NCBI GenBank assembly: GCA_022885665.1
Contig: JAGQDJ010000271.1
Location: forward strand, 50,058-114,057
DNA: 64,000 nt
Reading direction: 5' to 3'
From: Triops longicaudatus
Taxonomy: Eukaryota > Arthropoda > Branchiopoda > Notostraca > Triopsidae
Under the pieces are notes generated by a model that saw nothing but the letters and a program-made list of their open reading frames with translations, made no database searches and was not told the DNA's origin. The translations under genes and the position numbers were made by a program. Below, piece by piece: positions 1 through 9,181 of this stretch (the first letter of the stretch is position 1; each line of letters begins with the position of its first letter).

Positions 1-327
1 CGTCAGTACTCCGTCAAATTTAGGCTGAAAGGGCTGCAATTCTTAAGCCAATATTTTTGGTTGGAAATGTTCTGCTTACAAACTCACCCGACCCTTGTCT
101 CTATTTTAAAAGGGGTCTCATAGAACTCTTCTCTTTGCTTTCGAATAGGGACAATTCTTACCGTGACAGGAACGCAATTTTTTTTTCGGATTAACGGGTA
201 GTGTATTAATGCGCAAGGGCTGGACAGAGAGCCTATAGCCTACCCTCATACCCTGTAACCCTTATACTGTGGTCAGCAAGGATTCCTCATCAGCATTAGA
301 ACTGAAGGTGACAATCTGGGAGACATT

Positions 328-567
328 TTAAGACTTCGGGTTATCATACCAGCAATAAAATTGCATTGGAATTAACCCGTTAGCGGCTGTCAGACTGAAC
401 AGCGCATAGTAAACTTCCTTGGCACTGTCGCCGGTGCGGCTCTCTTGGTGACCAAAGTCGACAAAATAAGCATCCTTTACGGCATTGCGAAAGTTCTAAG
501 TGCCCGGACCGTTGTTATCGTCGAAGTATGAGGAGGCTGCAGCAACGGTGACCAAAGCGAAAAGCAA
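328..567 (-). pseudogene. Broken small secreted-protein-like reading frame
   Basis: Read on the minus strand, about 80 codons stay in one frame, interrupted only by a TAG at 496-498. The frame ends at TAA 328-330. The upstream part begins like a signal peptide (LLFALVTVAAASSYFDDNNG). The part after the TAG is hydrophilic and aromatic-rich (for example NAVKDAYFVDFGHQE and then YYALFSLTAANG). No start codon is visible in frame; an AG acceptor just upstream of TTG 565-567 could join a first exon holding the ATG. The TAG may be a real nonsense mutation. It may also form part of a splice acceptor (cacttag), in which case 328-495 would be an exon and the rest a coincidence. I do not recognise the family. 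The composition looks coding, but no homologue could be checked. Confidence 0.3.
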
Positions 568-2128
568 CTAACCTAGATTCGCAAGTCAAATTCAATAAAC
601 TCTTTGGAATAGGTCAGAATTATTACATTTTGAGCCTTTGCAGTTTTTACCTTAATTTTTGAGGTAATTGTGGATTGTTCTAGGTGGGTGTCTTGGGAAC
701 GCTACGGCTGTTCTGGCTTATTTAGTGCTTAAATACTAAATTAAATTGTATTTATACTAAATAAAATTTAGTAATTTGCATTGGCTATTAGGCTTACATC
801 CATAGAAATCTGAGTTTGCAAAAAAATAATACACCCAGCTTAGCAAATGTTCTCAGTATTCCTCATGCTGTTTATACAGGGCCGTACCCAGGATTTTGGT
901 TCGGGGTTGTCAGAATCCGGACTGGGGTTTTGTTTAAAAAAAGGAAGAAAACACACACACACACACACAAAAAAAAAAACTATATTAAAAGTTACTTCTT
1001 TGTAGACCTACTCGTGCATAATAACTGAAACTGTTTTTGATTTATCCGTGTAGTTATTTTTATTCAGAATTTGAGCAAATTAGCTAAATGTCAGCCGTCT
1101 TGCTAAAAAAAAGCACATTCACAAATCGGTTCTGGCGTGCATTATTTCGTTTCGTAATTTTTTTTTAGCAAACTTTAATTGTTTCGTAGTACTCTTTAAC
1201 ATTTTGTGAATCCTTTATGTTTCGCTGCTGGAAATTCACAAGCGCTGTTAAATTTGTGGTCTGGTGTGAACCACGAACTCGTTGTATAAGTAGTTTCAAA
1301 TGAAACGTGCGCACTCAGATTAATTTTGACTACAGTGGCAACCCTTTTAATTAACGCATTGTACGGCGAACGACTTGTACAAAGAGCTCGCACGTGGGCG
1401 AAAAAGTGACTCGCACAACGAACTCGGCATCTTGCAACGAACCACTTAGGGTGAGCAAAAATGTTTTCAAAATTGATGGTTACGTTTCCCAATATGCAGG
1501 CATGCATTACGTCAGACTGGCGTGGGGAAGCCAATTAATTGTCTTCACCATGCGAGACTGATTACCTAGTTTTATTTTCTTTTTCGATTATAAGTGTTGC
1601 TTAAGTGGTATCATAGAATTCTGGCAATCACAACAGAAAGAGATTTCTTTTGACGAGGAGGCAGATGAGCATACTGCTTCCCTTACGCTTACCGCAGCCG
1701 TAAACGAATTTATTACGAAATGAGAAGAAAACCAAGCCCCCCCCCCCAAAAAAAAATATGTGGCATTCAAATCAGGTTGAAGCAAGCAGAAATTTAGACG
1801 TATTCAACGACAATGCCTTTCACTTCCTCAAAACCATATTAAAGAGACAAAAGCAACCCACATTAAACTGATTCTTTCAATCAATGCCGAATATGAAAAT
1901 CAAGGCTGATATATGAGAGGTAAGAAAATCGAAGATTTGGTAACTTAAGAGTGGTCTCAAGAGCCATTAATTAAACAAAACTGATTACCATATATTTGAA
2001 AAATATATTTTGACAGCCAGTATATTTTTAGAATTTTTTCCTGATTTTTCCTGATAATGCATCTACGGCGTCACAATTTTGATCGCAATTAAAAAAAAAA
2101 GAATGCTTTATTAAAGGTTTCTCGGTAG
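568..2128. other. Stretch without a recognised gene
   Basis: AT-rich sequence with several short open frames that show no coding signature. It contains a CA dinucleotide run (about 950-969) running into an A-run, a C-run/A-run at about 1738-1757, and a short transposon-end-like motif at about 877-900 (CAGGGCCGTACCCAGGATTT). I see nothing else supportable here. Confidence 0.5.
877..900 (+). repeat. CAGGGxCGTACCCAG-type transposon-end motif
   Basis: The sequence starting CAGGGCCGTACCCAGGATTT resembles an end seen in inverse orientation at about 48990-49040 (on the minus strand GGGGCGCACCCAGGATTTTT) and more loosely at 63475 (CAGGGTCGTAACCAG). Repeated occurrence of this kind of end suggests short inverted-repeat DNA transposons, probably hAT-like. 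No matching second end was found here, so this is a fragment. Confidence 0.35.
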
Positions 2129-3025
2129 CGGTGAAAAAAATTACACGTGCCCTGTACCAAGTTGCAGTAAAGCGTTTTCCAGAAGCGATGGCTTACGCAA
2201 ACATATTTCCAGTGTCCACGCCGACGTGAAACCGTTCCATTGCACGATATGTAAGAAGTACTTTAAAGGGCATTTTTTGCAGCACTTGCGAACGCATTCA
2301 GAGGAGAAACCCTTCCGTTGCGACACGTGTGGGAATACTTTCGCCCAGAGATCTCAACTCAAAGTCCATCAACGCACACATACTGGCGAAAGACCTTATG
2401 TATGCAAAATTTGCAAGACTGCATTCTCGCATTCCACTGCTCTAAAGCTCCATACGAGGTATAGTCATACTAATCTTTCTGTGAACGAAGCACTATACAG
2501 TAAAATCTTACTATACCGTACACCGGCTACAACGAACAATCGGTTGTTTCACAGTACAAGCACGCAAATCCCGGCGAAATGAAAAGCATTTATTCCAGTA
2601 AGAGCTATTAAGTATAACTGGCTATAACGGATAAATTTCCTTCTCCTTGCGTGAACGTTATAGCGATATTTTACTTTAGTATTGACATTCTTGAATGACT
2701 GTGACAACGGCGGCCATTTTATTTTATTTTATTTAGATTACACACTGGAGAGGAGCCCTTCCGTTGCCAGTTATGTCCGTCAACGTTCCTGCAACTGCCA
2801 CACGTGAAAAAACACATGCGATGTGTACATAAACGAGACAAACCCTATCTATGCTTGCCGTGTGACGAGTATTTTTCTACCAAAAATGAGCTTCTAGCCC
2901 ATGAAGTCAGTTATAAACCAAGAAGTAGAGAACGAAGAAAAGAAAGTGAAAATTGGGCCATGTTTGGAGTTAGCCAATGGAAAAATCCTTGCACTAAAGC
3001 ACATTGCTCCGAGCATGTGACTTGA
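2129..3025 (+). CDS. C2H2 zinc-finger protein (5'-partial model)
   Basis: Two exons, 2129-2458 and 2737-3025, joined by a GT-AG intron that restores the classic inter-finger linker (LHTRLHTGEEPFRC). The product has about six C2H2 fingers. The first is CPVPSCSKAFSRSDGLRKH with a C-x4-C spacing. The second (CTICKKYFKGHFLQHLRTH) has only 10 residues between the last Cys and the first His instead of 12. Fingers 3 to 5 are regular, and the last (CLPCDEYFSTKNELLAHE) lacks its second His. The model ends at TGA 3023-3025. The upstream end starts inside a linker (GEKNYTC), so at least one 5' exon is missing from this model. The protein is presumably a nuclear nucleic-acid-binding factor; its specificity is unknown. 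A 179-bp MITE occupies the intron. Confidence 0.7.
2498..2676. mobile_element. MITE, Tigger/pogo-like, about 179 bp
   Basis: The left end reads CAGTAAAATCTTACTATACC and the right end, in reverse complement, AAGTAAAATATCGCTATAAC. TA dinucleotides flank both sides, as expected for Tc1/mariner-superfamily insertion. It lies entirely inside the zinc-finger gene intron. The interior is homologous to the reverse complement of the element at 34483-34664: both share blocks such as ACGAACAAT(C/T)GGTTGTT and TATAACGGA(T/C)AAAT. It has no coding capacity, so it is non-autonomous. Confidence 0.75.
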
Positions 3026-3035
3026 GCGGACGAGA

Positions 3036-3332
3036 ATGTTACTCGCCATATTATTTAAACGGATCTCCACACCCGCACGGTTAGATCAACTCGGTTATGG
3101 AACTAAGCTCATCGACGAAGTGCTTTATGAATCAATTTCTTCCTCGGGGAGACAGCCCTTAAGGCACGGAGAAGGATGCACAGTTGAGGAGGTATTACGG
3201 AAGAATGTAGAAATTCTTCTTGAGTGGACTATCCCGAAAGAGTACATGGAAAACTTCAAACAAGAGAACAAATCTACCGAAGATATCTGGAAGAGCTGGT
3301 TTCGTAACAGACTCTGTTTTAAACTGTTTTAA
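3036..3332 (+). CDS. Possible extra coding segment after the zinc-finger gene
   Basis: An open frame of 98 codons starts 10 bp after the zinc-finger stop codon, in another frame. Its second half has a protein-like composition (LRKNVEILLEWTIPKEYMEN), with charged amphipathic helices and no low complexity. I do not recognise a named domain. It could be a 3' exon of the zinc-finger gene reached by alternative splicing, or what remains of it after a frameshift. I tried the visible donor GTCAGT at 2910 with the acceptor at about 3088; it did not give an open frame. Treat it as a candidate only. Confidence 0.3.
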   Translation: MLLAILFKRISTPARLDQLGYGTKLIDEVLYESISSSGRQPLRHGEGCTVEEVLRKNVEILLEWTIPKEYMENFKQENKSTEDIWKSWFRNRLCFKLF

Positions 3333-3605
3333 AAAGGTTTCGCAAAGATAGTTAACTGAAAATCAGAGCAAAAAACTGATACGATTTTTTACATAATTTT
3401 TATGGTACGTCTGGTCATTGAAATTGTTTGTGACCTGTTGCGTTCATTTATATCTAGTCGGTGGTGCCAAAAGGAGTAATTCAACTGACGATACGCGCAG
3501 TTGAAAAAAAAAAAGCTTGTCAGAAGTGAACTAAGTCATGCAAAAATTTTTAAGTTGGTGCAATACCGCTTTAGTTTATAGTCCCCAAGAAATTTATTGA
3601 CATAT

Positions 3606-4334
3606 TGTAACGAAATAATGTGCTTAGGCTTGCTTAAATGTATCTGGCGCGGCATCCGGTCATCCGAAGCCCATCATCCGGGGCCCTTTGCATGTGAGAC
3701 TCGGATGCCGGGAGTAGGATGACTGGCGTCCGCCGAGTCAGCATGGCTAGGCACGTAGACCAAGCTGGCTTGGCGGGCCGCGCTCTGCTGTAAGTAGAGG
3801 TGAGCTAGTTGCATGGAGGGGGTTAGTAGCTAGTGGTTAGTAGTTAGTAGTGTGGCGTTCGTTATTACGCAACAGTCAATTTCGTAACCGCCCAACGATG
3901 AATCCTAAGATTCATTGTTGGTAAGAATGAAATTCCCTGCACTAAGCCTGTAAAAAGAGAGTTCCCTTTCGACCTTCCTTTAAGTCAGTTGCGTTTCTTG
4001 AAAGTGAAATTTGATTGTTGTGAACGTAAAAGTGAGAGAAAGCACGAGAAGATAGTAGTAAAAGTGGCAGGCGAGTTAAGAGAGTTAAGCGAGTTGAGAG
4101 AGAGAAGTTAAGGAGTTGAGTATAAAGTAGATAGGGTGAGTGAGTAACGATAGTGAAGGTGGTAGTGTGTTGCAGTGGTAAGGCGGTGGCTAAAGTGTTG
4201 TAAGTTGTAAAGCCCGGTACCGGGTTAAGTTCACCCCTGTATTCCCCTCAAATACACTTATATTCCACAAGCAGACCGTTTTCCTACGGACCCGACGTGC
4301 GAAATTCGTCCTCACGACGAAAGTGCGCGTCACA
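3606..4334. mobile_element. Solo LTR of a retrotransposon (729 bp)
   Basis: The element begins TGTAACG and ends CGTCACA, so it has the 5'-TG...CA-3' termini of a long terminal repeat. It is flanked on both sides by the 4-bp duplication ATAT (3602-3605 and 4335-4338). There is no second LTR or polymerase gene, so it looks like a solo LTR left by recombination between two LTRs. The 4-bp duplication and TGTAACG start are compatible with a Ty3/gypsy-type element; this is an inference. The interior holds repetitive GTTAGTAG and GAGTTAAG stretches. Confidence 0.7.
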
Positions 4335-4338
4335 ATAT

Positions 4339-4897
4339 GTACTAGTTAATAAATACTTAACAGTTCCGACGCAAAGGTCCTCGCATAACTTTGGCAAAAA
4401 ACACTCCCTTTTTCCATACCGTATTTAAATGAACTAGTAAGCCTTGATGTTCTCGATATCTGACGTAAGAATTGGCGCGAGCTTATATTAAAAATGCAGG
4501 TGTGAAGTTGAAAAATGTGATTTCCGGCAGCGAAATGGGACATCTTCGCAGTAAAGGAGATTACTTCAATTCTTTCGTTCGAAACATCTTTTAATTTCTT
4601 AAATTCTATTAGCACTAGGGACATCTATGGAGAGCCACACTCACAACATAGGATTTCGAGCCGTTGTAGGCAGAGCAGGGTAGGATGCAGCAAGTTGTTG
4701 TTGTTGGTCTGTTTAAAGTCGCAACTGTGCCATCTAACGGGCACATTATCGACTTTTTCTGACCGTTTAATTTTTCTGATTGGTAAAAAGGTAATATCCT
4801 TTTACTCTATATAATACTAGAAATAATCCTACATAATATAATCTATATACTTTCTAGTTTTCTTATTCTTAGTAGTGAAAAGAAGTAAACAGACTTA
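4339..4897. other. Stretch without a recognised gene
   Basis: AT-rich sequence right of the solo LTR. A 92-codon minus-strand open frame is present (4346-4624), but its composition and lack of splice or start context make it unconvincing. I see no other feature. Confidence 0.5.
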
Positions 4898-5281
4898 CAC
4901 CACCTCTATCAGTTTAGTATCTTTAATATAGTCTACTAGACAATTTCTTAACTTGTATTGTCGTTCTGGTTCAATTTTCCCTAAATTTAATACATTGTCC
5001 ATGTTAAATATTACTTCAATCCGTTCTACTCCATTTTTCTCTTTCGAATCCGTATGCTGCGCAATATAGCAACCTGTGTTCCACTGTGTCTGTATGTTCC
5101 CTACAATGTTTTGCGCATAGATTATTGTCGTATACACAGGTTGCAGGATTTCTTTTCTGATAATAGATGGGGAAACCCCTGCTTCCCTCGAGGCATATTC
5201 GAGTGGCGCGAATATGTCAAGCGGAATTTTTGTAAAGAAGATTCGCGCCTTCCCATTTCTTTGCCGGAAGTTACAGTCCAC
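4898..5281 (-). CDS. Orphan coding-like exon, unknown family
   Basis: The minus strand is open for about 128 codons, from a GTG-starting point near 5281 down to the end of the frame. The frame ends exactly where a good splice donor begins (GAGGTGGT followed by GTAAGT), so it may be an internal or first exon rather than a complete gene. Composition is protein-like: REAGVSPSIIRKEILQPVYT and then IEVIFNMDNVLNLGKIEPER. A possible acceptor (ttattaacaag) lies just upstream. I do not recognise the family and found no partner exon. It may belong to a lineage-specific gene or to an old mobile element. Confidence 0.3.
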
Positions 5282-6155
5282 GTTGTTATGTGTTGGTTCT
5301 TGTTAATAAATTATGATATTGATGTCATTAGTATCGAGAAAAGCGATATATCGCGTTTTGAGGCAGCATAATTAGAACTACTTAATTTGTACGATTGTGG
5401 TCGATGTGCTTATTTTTTGTCATTGTCTACATTATTGTTCCTTCTTTGTGATATTGTTGTTATCAATTTCCCAACCAGTTACTTCGTTAAATAGTAGACG
5501 TGAAATTTTCATGCGGTAATTTTATAATATTTAATGTAAAGAATATTTTTATTGCTCCATATTTTACCATGTATCTACTTTTCAAAATGTGTTGTGTCTT
5601 TGCTAAACCCATAATCCATAATTAAAAACATCATTACTGGATGTGTTTAAACTCAAGAATAAAATAATCTTTATCCAACTTCGAGTATGTTGGTGCCGAA
5701 AGAAAAGAAAACTCGAACGATTCGATAAATTACACTAAGCTCGCCCTCATCTTTCAGAAAGGAGGTCCCGTTGGTTTTCCAGTTACGTTTCGGTACTAAA
5801 AAATGGTGCAAGAGTTGTTTCACATTAAACCAAAAATCCGTTCATAGCTTAGCTGTAAGGTTCTTGTAAAGACACTGAATTAATTCCCTTTGCATAGACG
5901 TATTGTATGCTAAGTCTCTGGGAAGGATATCCTCAAACCAATGGAGTATATAACCAAATCGTTAAGTTATAACTAAAATTTCCACTTGCTTAGTTAATGA
6001 GAAATCGAAATCAGTCTCACACGATTCTTTTATTCTATGTTGAGAAGAACGCTCAAATCTGGTGTATTTTGCGGTGTAGTTCTTCAGGCAATTTAAGGAA
6101 AAGAGTTGGTAGCTTAAATTTCTTTTGGTCACCAAATGAAGAAAAAAGAAAATAA
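5282..6155. other. Stretch without a recognised gene
   Basis: AT-rich intergenic DNA. I found no coding-like exon, RNA gene or clear repeat end in it. Confidence 0.5.
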
Positions 6156-6387
6156 CAGTGCAACCCGCTTATTTGAATAGGCTCGGAACCGGATGGACGG
6201 TATTCAAATGTGCAAAAAATGTTAAATGTTAATGAAACTAATATTTCTAAAAAAGCGAAGTATTCAATAATCCATTATTCAATTAAAAGAAGTAGGTTTA
6301 CATTGAATTAAATGGGCTTTAAACGGGACCATCAACTTATTGTACGGGTTATTCAAATAACTGCTATTCAGGTAAGTGGAGACCACT
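6156..6387. mobile_element. MITE with CAGTGCAACCC ends, about 230 bp
   Basis: The left end CAGTGCAACCCGCTTATTTG matches the reverse complement of the right end (about AAGTGGTCTCCACTTACCTG, followed by GAATAGCAG) imperfectly but over its full length. The ends resemble the CAGTGGAACCCxCTTAT ends of the 858-bp element that follows, so it is probably a decayed Tc1/mariner (Tigger-like) relative. It has no coding capacity. Confidence 0.5.
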
Positions 6388-6684
6388 TAACTGAATAGCA
6401 GTGCGGTGTAGGCAGATTTCAAATTCTCATTAATTGTACAGCAGAGAATATTGGTTTTGGAATCGAAATTTATTACGAAACTTTTTATAGCAAAATTCGA
6501 TCGCGCTCTCAGTGGACATTAAATGTGTAAAATTTACTGTAAGCATGTTTTGTTGATAAACTAACATTTGGGGAAACCATCCCGCGAAGTTTGACGTGTA
6601 ACCTACGCTGTTGGTCATTGTACTAGTGCCGTACGTTTTATCGAAAATCTACTTTCTTGGTAACAAGAAATTTTTTTATTGATA

Positions 6685-7542
6685 CAGTGGAACCCACTTG
6701 TATAATGACATTGCTCCTCGGATGATGACAAGATCCTCTTAATTACAAGAAAATCTGGAGTCCATTTTCACTCCCATTTAACGTAAAGGAGACTACCCTC
6801 GTATTATACCAACACGGTTAATGACGCGACTCGCATAATTTCACTTAATTTTCATTCCCCATTGGATATCTTTCAATGTTAGTTTTATCCGGTTAATAAC
6901 AACCAACTAGGGACGTGGGCAACAAACATGCCGAAAACACGAAGACAAAAAATTCTAAGAAAAACCTCTTTGAGTTCCTATTCAAACGGATTTCCTAATG
7001 GAAATAAGCCTTTCTATTTCATCATTCTATAGTTCCTATTTTATATGTTGCGATCTCCAGTCAGCTCTGTAGTATAAAGACTAGTGAAAAACAGAAGTAC
7101 TCACAGCGTTCAAAAACTATTATGCGGAGAAGTATGCTTTCTTTTAATTTAATTTTCTTTTATTAAGTACTATTTATACGCTATTCAATTGTAAGCACAT
7201 AAGTTTTTTAATTATTTATTTATTTATTTTTACTGGTATTTCAGTGTGATACAAATTGGTATGACGTCATGTACATGCCCTCAGTTAGAACATGGCCTCG
7301 AGGGCAGGTATGCCCGGTGAGAGGTTAGGTAAGGTCAGAGGAGAGTCGTGTGTTGAGTAGTAGTAGAGTCACCACCGTGAACCTTGTACATCCACCCGCA
7401 TTGAGCTCAATACACGTAACCTTAGTACCGGATTTAAGTTTAAAAGCTATACCACAAATAGTTAGGGTCGGATAAACCCAAGACCCGCTTAGACAAGTCG
7501 ACTGGTCGTGCCCGGGGCCTTGCAATTAAGCGGGTTCCACTG
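6685..7542. mobile_element. Inverted-repeat DNA element, 858 bp, Tigger-like
   Basis: The left terminus is CAGTGGAACCCACTTGTATA. The right terminus in reverse complement is CAGTGGAACCCGCTTAATTG. TA flanks both sides (6683-6684 and 7543-7544). The ends resemble those of pogo/Tigger transposons. The interior carries no long transposase frame; the 66-codon minus-strand open frame at 7325-7525 shows no transposase motif. A truncated copy of the right end lies in a DHX35 intron (about 50886-50953). Confidence 0.7.
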
Positions 7543-7544
7543 TA

Positions 7545-9181
7545 CTTTTATTATTATTCCTTGGTCGCAAAATATCTCATACAAGAGACTACTTCTTATA
7601 TGGCTATAAGTGCTTTATTTAGCCTAAACATAAAATCGGAAAATAGAAAGCCAAAATCAAATAGCTCATCTTCTATGCTTAAGCGAATTCGAATATTGCC
7701 CGTAAATTGCTTTCCTTCTATAGCTTACCTATATTTCCAGTACCGAACATCGAGCTATTATATTGCTACATCTGTGGCAATAATTTCAAGTTTCAGACAT
7801 GAAACACTGGACAGAGTTGATAACTTGACTAACTACTCAAAGAAATGAGATTTTTAAGGTTTAAGCCAATCTTTAAGAGAATTAGAGCCAAAAATATATA
7901 CACAACGTCCAGTTATCTCTTTTTTTGTTTTCAAAATCTCAATCAAATGAGATTTCAAAGTTTTAAATCTCAATCATTTGTCTTATGCAAAAGGACAAAT
8001 AAAATAAATTTGAAACTTTTTTGCATTTTGGAAAATTTTAAGATTTGTTTACGAAAGTCATTGTCAATTTAACGAAGACGCATCTATAGGTAGAGTTGAA
8101 ATTATTTAAGGAAGAATCGCCACACTGCTTTGCTGTTTACAAAAAATATCCACACCCAAATGCGAGTCACAGCTCTGTCGTTCACATCAATGCTCCTTCT
8201 TGGAGGAAAAGAATATATTCTATGGAAAATTATTTTTTATACGAGGCGTGCCGAAGGCGCTGTCAACAATCGCTGTCCTCAAGGTTAATCCTACATACCT
8301 TTTAGCCGCTTTTTCTTACACCGGCTTCGAGTTTCCCTTGCATCCCACGTGACAAAGTGGGCTCCAAATTACGGGGAGCTAAAATATTAAACTTCGGGGA
8401 CGATTTCTCAAAAACTACTCGGCCGACTAAAATTTATTTTTACCGAAATACAGAGCGGGAAAATATCTTCTGCATCTGGTTGCCCAATTTCCAATTTTTC
8501 AAATATTAAAAATGTCGAAAAATTTGCCACAGTTTTCAAATTTAATTAAACAATATTTTTTAAAAAAATCACATGCAGTAGATGCTAGCTTTAACGTTAC
8601 TGTCGACGTTGATCGGAGATACCCCAAGTTATCTTTGAGAAACCATCCCCCGAATTTCCCCTGTTATTTGCCATAAGACGTTTACGTATACCAGGGCCTT
8701 ATTTTCATGTAGGAGTGGTTGGTATTTTGCTTTACATGAGCTACTGAGGCCTAAGTACGTCACAATCTACTGTGTCCGTCTTACGTCTTTAATTGTTATA
8801 CGAGTAAAACACTCGGATTTCATACGATAGTGTATTACTGACTTCCCAATTTTCAGCCCTGATTCACAAGAATTTTTCTTCTCCTAAAGCTAAGCATGAG
8901 CACAGTTCAACTACGGGACTAGACGTAGATGTTCTCATTTAAAAATCACTTTTCTGTAAAATGCACACATAAAAATTATGGCATTGAAGATAGCTAGAGA
9001 CAGTATGAAAAACAGTATTTGCATAACGAATTATGGAAGAAAAGAGTAAGGCACGAATACTTTCAGAAAAGGCAACATATCAACTTTTTTTATTTTTTTT
9101 TTTGCTTGGTCCCATTATTTGGAGAATAGTTTACTTAGGTCGTTTGTGTTTTGGCAATACTTCTTTCCTTTTTTGATTATT
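7545..9181. other. Stretch without a recognised gene
   Basis: AT-rich DNA with three short plus-strand open frames (7561-7848, 7845-8072, 8096-8305). They are rich in Ser, Phe, Lys and Ile and look like translated AT-rich noncoding DNA. The part next to 9182 presumably includes the 3' UTR of the PAK gene. Confidence 0.5.

Noticed and set aside
4346..4624. 92-codon minus-strand open frame
   Set aside because: No recognisable domain, no splice or polyadenylation context, AT-rich composition next to the solo LTR.
7561..8305. Three short plus-strand open frames that might be exons
   Set aside because: Composition is dominated by Ser, Phe, Lys and Asn from AT-rich DNA; no shared phase or splice sites; no recognisable domain.
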